Shown in pieces: positions 1 through 6,148 of a DNA stretch of 7,020 nucleotides. A model generated the notes under the pieces. It searched no databases. It had not been told where the DNA came from and saw nothing but the letters and a program-made list of their open reading frames with translations. Made by a program: the position numbers and the translations under genes. Every line of letters starts with the position of its first letter. Position 1 is the stretch's first letter. The DNA is from Flavobacteriales bacterium (GTDB lineage Bacteria; Bacteroidota; Bacteroidia; Flavobacteriales_F; PHOS-HE28), in assembly GCA_020854015.1 (NCBI GenBank), contig JADZGG010000300.1, forward strand, positions 1-7,020. Direction: 5' to 3'.

Positions 1-620
1 CCGTGCGCCAGCTGCAAGGCCACCTGGCCGTTCTTCAGCTCAGCGCCGTTCGCACCGGTGTAGCGCAACTGAATGTCGTTGATGTCCGCCCCTGGATGCA
101 GAATGAAGTTGTACTCGAACGTTGTGCCGGCCACGAATTCCACGTCGATGTGCGGATACACATCGTGGTACAGCACCACAGCGAACGAACGCACACCGAT
201 GATCGGTTCTTCCCCCGTATAGAAATGCGAAAGGGATCCATCGGCGGCCTGCGGTTCCATCCACGCCGAGGGGTCGCAACCGACCAGTTCCACATCCACA
301 CGGTGGTAGTGCAGTGTAAGGCTCAGTGGCGTGCTCGCGCGTTTGGTGGCCGGGTAGGGTGCTGTGCCGGAAGGCCGATCCTCCCGGTCCATGGTGTACG
401 TGTCGTAGCTGAACCCGCCGTTGCGCAGGGTGATGGTGTTGTTCGGGGTCTCCAGCAAATAATGGACGGCGTGGTTCGGTGCGCCGAACTGGTCGCGGAC
501 CTGGCCCTTGTTCTCCATGAACGACTGGCCGAGCAAGGGTGCGCTGGGCAACGACCCGAGCACAAGCGCACCAAGCCACACCAGAAAAGGCCAAGCGCGG
601 TAGGGTGTCGGGTGGGGCAT
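1..620 (-). CDS. DUF7948-type secreted protein, N-terminal part (truncated by window edge)
   Basis: The reading frame opens at ATG 620-618 and stays open for 206 codons to the left edge, so the C-terminus lies outside the window. Residues 1 to about 32 form a signal peptide: a basic start (R8), a hydrophobic core WPFLVWLGALVLG, and a likely cleavage near LLGQ-S. The mature protein begins FMENKGQV (34-41), the hallmark start of a domain found in many large Bacteroidota extracellular proteins. Two further matching segments follow: YHDVYPHIDVEF (151-162) and EYNFILHPGADINDIQLRY (169-187). Family members usually continue into SBBP, PKD or other repeats and a type IX secretion C-terminal signal; that part cannot be seen here. 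No Shine-Dalgarno precedes the start. The function of the domain is not established. The family call is confident; the fate of the C-terminus is unknown. Confidence 0.85.
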   Translation of the reverse strand, partial: MPHPTPYRAWPFLVWLGALVLGSLPSAPLLGQSFMENKGQVRDQFGAPNHAVHYLLETPNNTITLRNGGFSYDTYTMDREDRPSGTAPYPATKRASTPLSLTLHYHRVDVELVGCDPSAWMEPQAADGSLSHFYTGEEPIIGVRSFAVVLYHDVYPHIDVEFVAGTTFEYNFILHPGADINDIQLRYTGANGAELKNGQVALQLAH

Positions 621-858
621 AACGGGAACCTGGAGCGAAAAAGAACACCTGCAACGGAAGGTCTGTTCGCCGGGCCGATGCGCAAGGTACCGGGTCCTGG
701 AACGATGGATGGTAACGGAATGGGCGCTTTCCATGGCAGCCTACCGGAACAGTACGCACCCCTGCTCGAACCAGCCCGTGAACGAACGGCCCGCGCTCTG
801 CGTTAGGTCACCGAGAACCACGCCAAGCACGGCCAGCACCCCTAAGTACCTTCACCCC
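621..858. other. Divergent intergenic region
   Basis: This 238-base gap separates two divergently read genes, both encoding exported proteins. An open frame runs through it on the plus strand from 709 into the beta-barrel gene, but its first 50 residues are not protein-like and precede a clear signal peptide, so I treat it as untranslated. The only promoter-like box I could place is directly before the plus-strand gene. No convincing box was found for the minus-strand gene. Confidence 0.5.
847..854 (+). promoter_or_regulatory. Candidate -7 promoter box (TACCTTCA)
   Basis: TACCTTCA resembles the Bacteroidota -7 consensus TAnnTTTG, matching the TA and the TT, and is followed by CCCC and then ATG 859. 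No clear -33 TTG element sits at the expected distance upstream. If it is real, transcription would start at or just before the ATG, giving a nearly leaderless mRNA. This is inferred from pattern only. Confidence 0.35.
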
Positions 859-1806
859 ATGACCGAACGGATCATTGTTGCAGGCCTCTTCGTGATGGCC
901 GTAGGGCTTGCACCTGCAAGCGGACAAGGATGCAGTGACGCGGGCGTTTGCACGGCCGGGCCGATCGGCGAGCTGCACCTTTCAAGTGACAGTGCGGCCA
1001 GCGAACCCCGGAACTTTGCGCGGCTCACCTTCAGCATTGCCGCGGGCGAACAAGGCACATCCATCTTCCAAGTGGTGCCCGAACTGAACATCGGTGCCAC
1101 CGATCGCCTCGCGTTCCAAGTGAAGGTGCCCTACGTGAGCGCCAGCGGCAACCTCGGCGCCAACAGCGGCCTGGGCGATCCGGTGATCACGGGTTCATAC
1201 GCCTTCGTGAAGCAGGCCCACCAGCGGCTCGATGGCTTGCTCGGCGTGAAGTTCCCCGCCAACGATGCCAACGCGAAGGCCGATGACCTGCCCCTGCCCA
1301 TGCCGTACCAGACCGGTCTGGGCACCACCGATCTGCTCTTCGGGCTGAACTATCGCTTCAAGCGCATCACGGCGGCCATCGCCTACCAGCATGTGCTGTC
1401 CCAAGGCAATGCGAACGGCTTTTTGCGCAGCACCTGGAACGGTAGTGCGGACAGCGCCGATGCGTCGGGCTACTTTGAATCGTATACGCTGGAGCGGGCG
1501 AACGATGCCGTGCTGCGTGCGCAGTACGCGATCCCCATCGGCAAGCTGGCGGTGCAGCCCGGCCTGCTGGCCATTGTTCACCTGGCCGATGATACGCGGG
1601 GCATTGGTGAGGGGACCTCACAGCGCCTCACGATCGAGAACTCCGCGGGCCTTACCCTGAACCTGACGGTGGATGCGCGCTACAACCTGAGCGATACCTG
1701 GACCCTCGAAGCGGCCTATGGCTCGCCGGTGGTGACGCGTGAGGTGCGCCCCGATGGGCTTACGCGAAGCATGGTGCTGAACCTGGGCCTGCGGTTCGCG
1801 TTCTGA
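859..1806 (+). CDS. Outer-membrane beta-barrel protein, MetA-pathway phenol degradation/transporter-like
   Basis: This 315-residue protein has a signal peptide at residues 1 to about 23 (MTERIIVAGLFVMAVGLAPASGQ). The ATG at 859 is chosen because it places that peptide at the N-terminus; the frame is open further upstream but reads as unstructured sequence. The mature protein begins GCSDAGVC, giving a close cysteine pair (C25, C31). The rest alternates polar and hydrophobic residues as beta-strands do, for example FQVKVPYVSASG (86-97). It includes GLGDPVITGSYAF (104-116), like the GLGD strand motif of the phenol-degradation MetA-pathway family (PF13557). It ends LRFAF with a terminal phenylalanine, the usual Bam-recognised end of outer-membrane barrels. 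It probably sits in the outer membrane, and may be a pore or transporter. The substrate is unknown, and aromatic-compound transport should not be assumed. It stands alone, convergent with the CLC gene downstream. Confidence 0.8.
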   Translation: MTERIIVAGLFVMAVGLAPASGQGCSDAGVCTAGPIGELHLSSDSAASEPRNFARLTFSIAAGEQGTSIFQVVPELNIGATDRLAFQVKVPYVSASGNLGANSGLGDPVITGSYAFVKQAHQRLDGLLGVKFPANDANAKADDLPLPMPYQTGLGTTDLLFGLNYRFKRITAAIAYQHVLSQGNANGFLRSTWNGSADSADASGYFESYTLERANDAVLRAQYAIPIGKLAVQPGLLAIVHLADDTRGIGEGTSQRLTIENSAGLTLNLTVDARYNLSDTWTLEAAYGSPVVTREVRPDGLTRSMVLNLGLRFAF

Positions 1807-2100
1807 ACCCACATCACCCATGGCAGGGTGCTTGGCACATGTACAAAGCCACAAGCCTTAAGTTGCAGCAAGTCACGCGCCTGTAGTTGCTCCGGTGTGG
1901 CCTGAACAGCGCCCTGGTCCGAATGGATCGGGGCGTTCTGCGTTGGGGCGAATGCAGCTTGGAAGCCGGACCGCCGTTCGGTGGCCACCGCGCTCAACGC
2001 CACAGCATTTCAGAGCAGGGTGGTGCACGGTTCGAAGGAGCGCGGTGTGGTACGAAAAGCGGTTGAGGGCGCGCGGTCCTGAGCTGCCCCGCAGAACGGA
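1807..2100. other. Gene-free gap between convergent genes
   Basis: These 294 bases separate the stop codons of the barrel gene and the CLC gene. I see no tRNA, no protein-like frame and no insertion-sequence ends. It contains a perfect 12-base palindrome, CGGTGGCCACCG, at 1979-1990, overlapping a possible short stem (CCGCC/GGTGG around GTTC, 1971-1984). Neither is followed by a T-run on either strand, so a classical intrinsic terminator is not evident. An open minus-strand frame runs through it (2003 down to 1716) but continues antisense into the barrel gene and looks like chance. Confidence 0.55.
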
Positions 2101-3417
2101 TCAATCCGCGGGCGCCGGCAGCTGAGGCTTGCCATAGATCGAATCGTGGTGCAGGTATTTGGACACGAGGTAGGACAGGGAGGAGACGACCATGAGGGGA
2201 ACGAAGAGCGCGTAGCCGCCGGTGATCTCCGCGATGAGGAAGATGGCCGTGAGGGGAACGTGGATGGTGCCGCTGAGCATGGCGGCCATGCCGACCACGA
2301 TGAAGTTCACCTCATTGAGGTGGGTGATGCCAAGCAGGTTCACGGTGTGGGAGAACACAAAGCCGAGCATGGCGCCGATGAAGAGCGAAGGGCCGAACAT
2401 GCCTCCGTTGCCACCGGCCCCCAGCGTAAGGCTCGCGGCCACCACCTTGAGCAGCAGAAGGCCCAGGGCCAGCAGCACGATGTTCCACACACCGAGGTCC
2501 AATTGCACGGGCGCGTAGTTGGCCAGGGCACCCGCTTCATTCGCAAGCAGAAGGCGCACACTGTCATAGCCTTCGCCGAACAAGGGAGGGAAAATGAAGA
2601 TCAACACACCCAGCGCAAGCGACCCGAACAACGCCTTGGGATAGGGCCGGGCGAACCGCGCGAAATACCTGGCGATGCCGTGATACATGCGGATCACATA
2701 CACCGACAGGCCCGCGCCGAGGAAGGCCAGCACCACGTAATACGGAAGGGCAGCAGCGCTCCAGGAATCGGTGATGAGCACGAAGGGCTGGCCGAAGTTG
2801 ATGAGCGATGAGAGCACGGTGGCCGAAGCGGAGGCGATCAGCACAGGTACCACCAAGGTCATGGCGTTGTTGACGAGCAGGATCTCCAACGCGAACACGG
2901 TGCCTGCGATCGGGGCGTTGAAGATGGCGGCAACACCCGCGGCGGCACCACTGGCGAGCAAGAGGATGCGTTCCGCCTGGCCGAAGCCGAGCCACCGCGC
3001 ACCGTTGCTACCGATGGCCGCACCTGTGATGGCCAACGGCGCCTCCAACCCGGCCGAGCCGCCCGTGCCCATGGTGAATACGCTGGTGACCACCTGCGAC
3101 CAGATCTTGTGCACGGCCACAAAGCCGCCATGCAACTGCACATCTTTCAGCAGGTTCGGCAACCCACGCCCCAGATCACCACGGAGGAAACGGCGCGTGA
3201 CCCAGACTGAAAGCAGCACACCGATGCACGGAAGGAAGAGGACCAGGTAGGCATGGTCGCCGGTGAACAACACCCGGTTCGCGAGCCCGGTGGTCAGATG
3301 GACGCCGGACTTCAGGGCCACCGCGCACAGCGATGAGGCCAGGCCGATGAGCACACTGGTGAACACCAGGCTGGTGCGTTCACCCATGAACCGGCGGCGC
3401 CAGTACCTCAACTTCAT
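2101..3417 (-). CDS. CLC-family chloride channel / Cl-/H+ antiporter
   Basis: This 438-residue integral membrane protein of the voltage-gated chloride channel family (PF00654) moves anions across the inner membrane. ATG 3417 overlaps the nhaD stop as ATGA and gives a basic N-terminus (MKLRYWRRRF); M11 is a possible alternative start. Aligned by eye to E. coli ClcA, GRGLP (83-87) sits at the GSGIP loop and GLEAP (123-127) at GREGP, with gating glutamate E125. The interval between the two loops, 41 residues, matches ClcA. NAPIAGTVFALE (167-178) follows, then GNGGMFGPS (336-344) and a tyrosine, Y428, near the pore-tyrosine position. The protein ends soon after the last helix, with no CBS or TrkA-C domain. 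Two pore positions differ: R84 replaces Ser107 and I179 replaces the proton glutamate Glu203. Whether it is a channel or an exchanger, and for which anion, cannot be decided here. It is the second gene of the nhaD operon. Confidence 0.92.
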   Translation of the reverse strand: MKLRYWRRRFMGERTSLVFTSVLIGLASSLCAVALKSGVHLTTGLANRVLFTGDHAYLVLFLPCIGVLLSVWVTRRFLRGDLGRGLPNLLKDVQLHGGFVAVHKIWSQVVTSVFTMGTGGSAGLEAPLAITGAAIGSNGARWLGFGQAERILLLASGAAAGVAAIFNAPIAGTVFALEILLVNNAMTLVVPVLIASASATVLSSLINFGQPFVLITDSWSAAALPYYVVLAFLGAGLSVYVIRMYHGIARYFARFARPYPKALFGSLALGVLIFIFPPLFGEGYDSVRLLLANEAGALANYAPVQLDLGVWNIVLLALGLLLLKVVAASLTLGAGGNGGMFGPSLFIGAMLGFVFSHTVNLLGITHLNEVNFIVVGMAAMLSGTIHVPLTAIFLIAEITGGYALFVPLMVVSSLSYLVSKYLHHDSIYGKPQLPAPAD

Positions 3418-4709
3418 GGGTTGATGAGCCAGTAGGTCAAGATGCCGCCCACGTAGCCCAGCAGCGCAGGCAGGGCCATGCGGCGCACGTACCACATGAA
3501 CTCGATGCCCAGCACTCCCATCACGGCCACACCTGCAGCCGAGCCGATGATGAGCATGCTGCCGCCCGTGCCCGCGCACAAAGCAAGCAGTTCCCAGAAG
3601 GCGTGGTCCGGTCCATACGTGGTCAAGGGATACATGCCCTGGGCGGCGGCGACCAGCGGCACATTGTCCACAATTGCGGAAAGCACGCCGAGGATGCTGT
3701 TGGTGGCGTACACGTTGGGCAGGTGTGCGCTGAGCCAGGTGGAAAGCAGATCGAGGTGGCCCGCGGTCTGCAGGCCGGCCACCGCGATCAGGATGCCGAG
3801 GAAGAACAGGATGCTGCTATGGTCCACACGGCGCAGGATCGCGGTGACCTGGTACTGCCCGCGCTCTTCCATGCCCCGTGTGTGGATGAACTCGGTGTAG
3901 ACCCACAGGATGGAGAGCCCGAACATGATGCCCATGAAGGGCGGCAGGTGCGTGAGGCTCTTGAACACCGGCACGCCCAACAGCGTGGCCACGCCCATGA
4001 GGAAGACCGCGTACTTCTGGCGCTTGGTGACCAACTGTGCATCCGTGTCCGCCTTCGGACCCACAGGCCTTTCCACCGAGCCGCGCATGGTGAAGCTGAA
4101 CCAGACGAGGGGAACGAACAGGCACACCAAGCTGGGCAGCAACAGTGAACCGATGATGCTCCAGGTGGTGACCTGCCCACCGATCCAGAGCATGATGGTG
4201 GTGACGTCGCCGATGGGGCTCCAGGCACCACCGGCATTGGCCGCGATGATGACCACGCCGCCGAACCTCCAAAGGTCGTCCTGCTTGCCCACCAGCTTGC
4301 GCAGGAGCGCCGCCATCACGATGGCGGTGGTGAGGTTGTCCAGGGCGGCGGAAAGGAAGAAGGTGAAGAAGCCCACCACCCACAGCAAGGTGGTGCGCTT
4401 GGTGGAGCGGATGCGGTCGGTGACCACCTCAAAACCGCCATGCGCATCCATGAGCTCCACCACCGTCATGGCGCCGAGCAGGAAGAAGAGGATGCTGGCG
4501 ATCTCGGCCAGGTGGTGGTACAGGGCCTCCACCAAATGCTCCACGCCGCCATGCCCTTGCGGAAAAAGCGTGTCGTGGGCCAGCATGATGATGGACCATA
4601 CCAACATGCCGGTGAGGAGCGCAGGTGCGGCCTTGTTCACCCTGAGCGGGTGCTCCAAGGCGATGGCCGCATAGCCGAGAACGAAAACGAGGACGATGAG
4701 CACGAACAT
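3414..4709 (-). CDS. nhaD: NhaD-type Na+/H+ antiporter
   Basis: This 431-residue inner-membrane antiporter belongs to the NhaD branch of the ion transporter superfamily; characterised members export Na+ or Li+ in exchange for protons. Hydrophobic helices run the full length. The diagnostic loops are LDNLTTAIVM (123-132, D124 and N125), NAGGAWSPIGDVTT (158-171, D168) and IVDNVPLVAAAQ (346-357, D348 and N349), followed by GTGGSMLIIGSAAGV (380-394). The frame is open to an upstream ATG at 4757, which would give 447 residues. I prefer the ATG at 4709 because it starts directly at the first membrane helix (MFVLIVLVFVLGY) and a promoter-like box lies between the two candidate starts. The gene ends TGA 3416-3414 inside the start codon of the CLC gene, indicating translational coupling. 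The product is well supported; the start is moderately supported. Confidence 0.92.
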   Translation of the reverse strand: MFVLIVLVFVLGYAAIALEHPLRVNKAAPALLTGMLVWSIIMLAHDTLFPQGHGGVEHLVEALYHHLAEIASILFFLLGAMTVVELMDAHGGFEVVTDRIRSTKRTTLLWVVGFFTFFLSAALDNLTTAIVMAALLRKLVGKQDDLWRFGGVVIIAANAGGAWSPIGDVTTIMLWIGGQVTTWSIIGSLLLPSLVCLFVPLVWFSFTMRGSVERPVGPKADTDAQLVTKRQKYAVFLMGVATLLGVPVFKSLTHLPPFMGIMFGLSILWVYTEFIHTRGMEERGQYQVTAILRRVDHSSILFFLGILIAVAGLQTAGHLDLLSTWLSAHLPNVYATNSILGVLSAIVDNVPLVAAAQGMYPLTTYGPDHAFWELLALCAGTGGSMLIIGSAAGVAVMGVLGIEFMWYVRRMALPALLGYVGGILTYWLINP

Positions 4710-4726
4710 GAGCGGTGGTTGACCGG

Positions 4727-4734
4727 CAAGTATA
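4727..4734 (-). promoter_or_regulatory. Candidate nhaD -7 promoter box (TATACTTG)
   Basis: On the minus strand TATACTTG matches TAnnTTTG at all but one defined position and ends 17 bases before ATG 4709. No clear -33 TTG is found at the usual spacing. Its position inside the longer possible reading frame favours the shorter NhaD start. It would drive both nhaD and the coupled CLC gene. Confidence 0.45.
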
Positions 4735-4793
4735 GGCCCCAAGCCACGGAATACCATTCATCTATTTCGCAACGCAAGGGCTGCGTAAGCTGC

Positions 4794-4801
4794 TACATTG
4801 C
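4794..4801 (+). promoter_or_regulatory. Candidate ybdK -7 promoter box (TACATTGC)
   Basis: TACATTGC lies four bases before ATG 4806 and resembles the Bacteroidota -7 element with one T fewer (TAnnTTG). A TTTCG at 4765-4769 could serve as a weak -33 element, though the 24-base spacing is long. A start site downstream of this box would fall at or near the ATG, implying a leaderless or very short-leader transcript. The box shares the roughly 96-base divergent gap with the nhaD promoter candidate. Confidence 0.35.
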
Positions 4802-4805
4802 CTGT

Positions 4806-5948
4806 ATGGAACGGACCGCACCCCTGGCCTTCGCCGGCAACGCCACCCCCTTTACGCTGGGCGTGGAAATGGAACTGCAAGTACTGGATGCCTCCACCTT
4901 GCGGCTTACGCCGCAGGCACCCGCGCTGTTGCAGCGCCTGGCCGATCCGCACCTGGCCAAGGAGATGTACCAAAGCACGATCGAACTGATCACGGGCGTT
5001 TGCACGGATGCCCACCAGGCCTGTTCAGACCTGGCGCACACGTACGAGCGCCTGGCAACGCATGCAACAACGCTCGGCCTCTGCTTTGCCGGCACGGGCA
5101 CCAATCCGGTGGCCGACTACAACGATCGTGTGGTGAGCTCCGCTGCACGCTACCATGAGCTGCTGGACAAGAACCAATGGATGATCCGGCGGATGGCGGT
5201 GTATGGGTTGCACATCCACATCGGCATGCCATCGGGCGATGCCTGCATCCGTTTCCTGAACCAGTTCATGCACGTGGTGCCGCACCTGATCGCGCTCTCG
5301 GCGAGCTCGCCGTTCTGGCGTGGAACCGATACGGGCATGGCCGCATGCCGGCCCACCGTGTACGAGGCACACCCCACAGCGGGCATTCCTCCGCCGGTGC
5401 ATGACTGGTACCAGTTCCAGAAGCTGTATGCGGACATGCTGCGCACAGGGTCCATTGAGAGCATGAAGGATGTGTGGTGGGACCTGCGCCCCAGCCCCGG
5501 CTATGGCACCCTGGAACTGCGCATGTGCGATGGCCCCGCCACACTGCAGGAGCTGGGTGCCATTGTGGCCTTCGTGCATGTGCTGGCGCTCATGTTCCAA
5601 GCGGAACAGGACAGCTTCAGTGGCACGTCACCCAAGCCGCCCAAGCGATGGATCGCGCGGGAGAACAAGTGGCGCGCCCTGCGCTACGGACTGAACGCAC
5701 AGGTGATCGATCACCGAACGCTGGAGCAACGGACCCTGCGAGCGGACATCCTGGACCGCTTGGAGCGCATGGCGCCCTTGTTCAAGGCGCATGGCTACCA
5801 TGCCCAGCTGGCCTGCTTGCGCGACATCTGCGCACAGGGCCCCAGCGCGGTGCGCCAACGCAGGGTGTACGAGCAGCGCGGCAGCCTGGAGGATGTGTTG
5901 GCGCACAACGCCAAGGAGTGTGCGCTACAGGAACCCATCTGGTCGTAA
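4806..5948 (+). CDS. ybdK: YbdK-family carboxylate-amine ligase (glutamate-cysteine ligase-like, GCS2)
   Basis: This 380-residue cytosolic enzyme belongs to the GCS2 / YbdK family (E. coli YbdK is about 372 residues), ATP-dependent ligases joining a carboxylate to an amine. E. coli YbdK shows weak glutamate-cysteine ligase activity, but the true substrate of most members is unknown. Motifs in order are FTLGVEMELQ (16-25, with E21 and E23 in the nucleotide/metal site), GTGTNP (96-101), GLHIHIGM (134-141), WWDLRPSPGYGTLELRMCDGP (224-244, with E237 and R239), and ENKWRALRYGLNA (286-298). The start at ATG 4806 is chosen because family homology begins almost at once; the frame is open much further upstream, but that stretch is antisense to nhaD and histidine/glutamate-rich nonsense. 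No glutathione synthetase or GshAB partner lies nearby, so a role in glutathione synthesis is not supported by context. It is the only gene here ending in TAA. Confidence 0.93.
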   Translation: MERTAPLAFAGNATPFTLGVEMELQVLDASTLRLTPQAPALLQRLADPHLAKEMYQSTIELITGVCTDAHQACSDLAHTYERLATHATTLGLCFAGTGTNPVADYNDRVVSSAARYHELLDKNQWMIRRMAVYGLHIHIGMPSGDACIRFLNQFMHVVPHLIALSASSPFWRGTDTGMAACRPTVYEAHPTAGIPPPVHDWYQFQKLYADMLRTGSIESMKDVWWDLRPSPGYGTLELRMCDGPATLQELGAIVAFVHVLALMFQAEQDSFSGTSPKPPKRWIARENKWRALRYGLNAQVIDHRTLEQRTLRADILDRLERMAPLFKAHGYHAQLACLRDICAQGPSAVRQRRVYEQRGSLEDVLAHNAKECALQEPIWS

Positions 5949-5954
5949 AGGGAG

Positions 5955-5988
5955 CTTGCCCACTTGAGGAAAGAGGGTCCTATCTTGC
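5955..5988 (+). promoter_or_regulatory. Orphan Bacteroidota-type promoter candidate
   Basis: CTTG at 5955-5958 and TATCTTGC at 5981-5988 are separated by 22 bases, within the loose spacing accepted for Bacteroidota TTG...TAnnTTTG promoters. The box reads away from the YbdK gene into a stretch with no plausible protein: the ATG at 6001 gives only four codons. If active it would make a non-coding transcript starting near 5993-5996. Confidence 0.35.
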
Positions 5989-6002
5989 GGTCCGACAGTG
6001 AT

Positions 6003-6020
6003 GTCTTTTTGGTGAAAGAC
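6003..6020 (+). repeat. Short perfect hairpin (6-bp stem)
   Basis: GTCTTT at 6003-6008 pairs exactly with AAAGAC at 6015-6020 around the loop TTGGTG. It lies a few bases after the expected start site of the orphan promoter. Alone, a six-base stem can arise by chance. It matters only together with the larger stem that follows. Confidence 0.4.
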
Positions 6021-6032
6021 CTTGCCTTCGTG

Positions 6033-6087
6033 AGTTGAGGGCCGCCTGTGGTCGACCCCCGCGCATTCGCATTGCGGCTCCTCAACT
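6033..6087. terminator. Long inverted repeat between convergent genes; possible terminator or RNA stem
   Basis: AGTTGAGGGCCGC (6033-6045) pairs with GCGGCTCCTCAACT (6074-6087), giving 13 base pairs with a single unpaired T on the right arm. Wobble pairs and a G-C pair (6030 with 6090) can extend the stem. The loop is 28 bases. It lies between the convergent ybdK and VOC genes, as expected for a bidirectional terminator, but no T-run follows it on either strand. It could equally be the 3' stem of a small RNA. Confidence 0.45.
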
Positions 6088-6148
6088 TGCGGGCATGGGC
6101 ATTCGGTGCGAAGGCTATGCGCGGCCGCCACATCCACCGAAGCGCCGA

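Noticed and set aside
40..759. Alternative 239-codon and 120-codon minus-strand frames over the left-edge gene
   Set aside because: They are R/P/H-rich off-frame readings of the DUF7948 gene, whose own frame gives the diagnostic ENKGQ and IDVEF segments.
709..858. 50-residue N-terminal extension of the barrel protein
   Set aside because: A clear signal peptide begins at ATG 859. An extension before it would block export, and the sequence is not protein-like.
1716..2003. 95-codon minus-strand frame through the convergent gap into the barrel gene
   Set aside because: About a third is antisense to a supported gene, no start context or family pattern is visible, and the composition is unremarkable.
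2097..2108. CGGAT-CA-ATCCG palindrome over the CLC stop codon
   Set aside because: The arms are five bases with a two-base loop and no T-run follows. This is within chance expectation.
2146..2811. 221-codon plus-strand open frame opposite the CLC gene
   Set aside because: It is the antisense shadow of a well-supported membrane protein gene. It is H/E/G-rich and low in hydrophobics, the pattern expected opposite hydrophobic codons in GC-rich DNA.
3418..3579. 54-residue N-terminal extension of the CLC protein
   Set aside because: It overlaps the conserved end of nhaD in another frame and is H/R/G-rich. The ATGA-coupled start at 3417 fits the family.
4440..4805. Long upstream extension of the YbdK frame
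   Set aside because: It runs antisense to nhaD and encodes H/E-rich sequence unlike the ligase. Family homology starts at ATG 4806.
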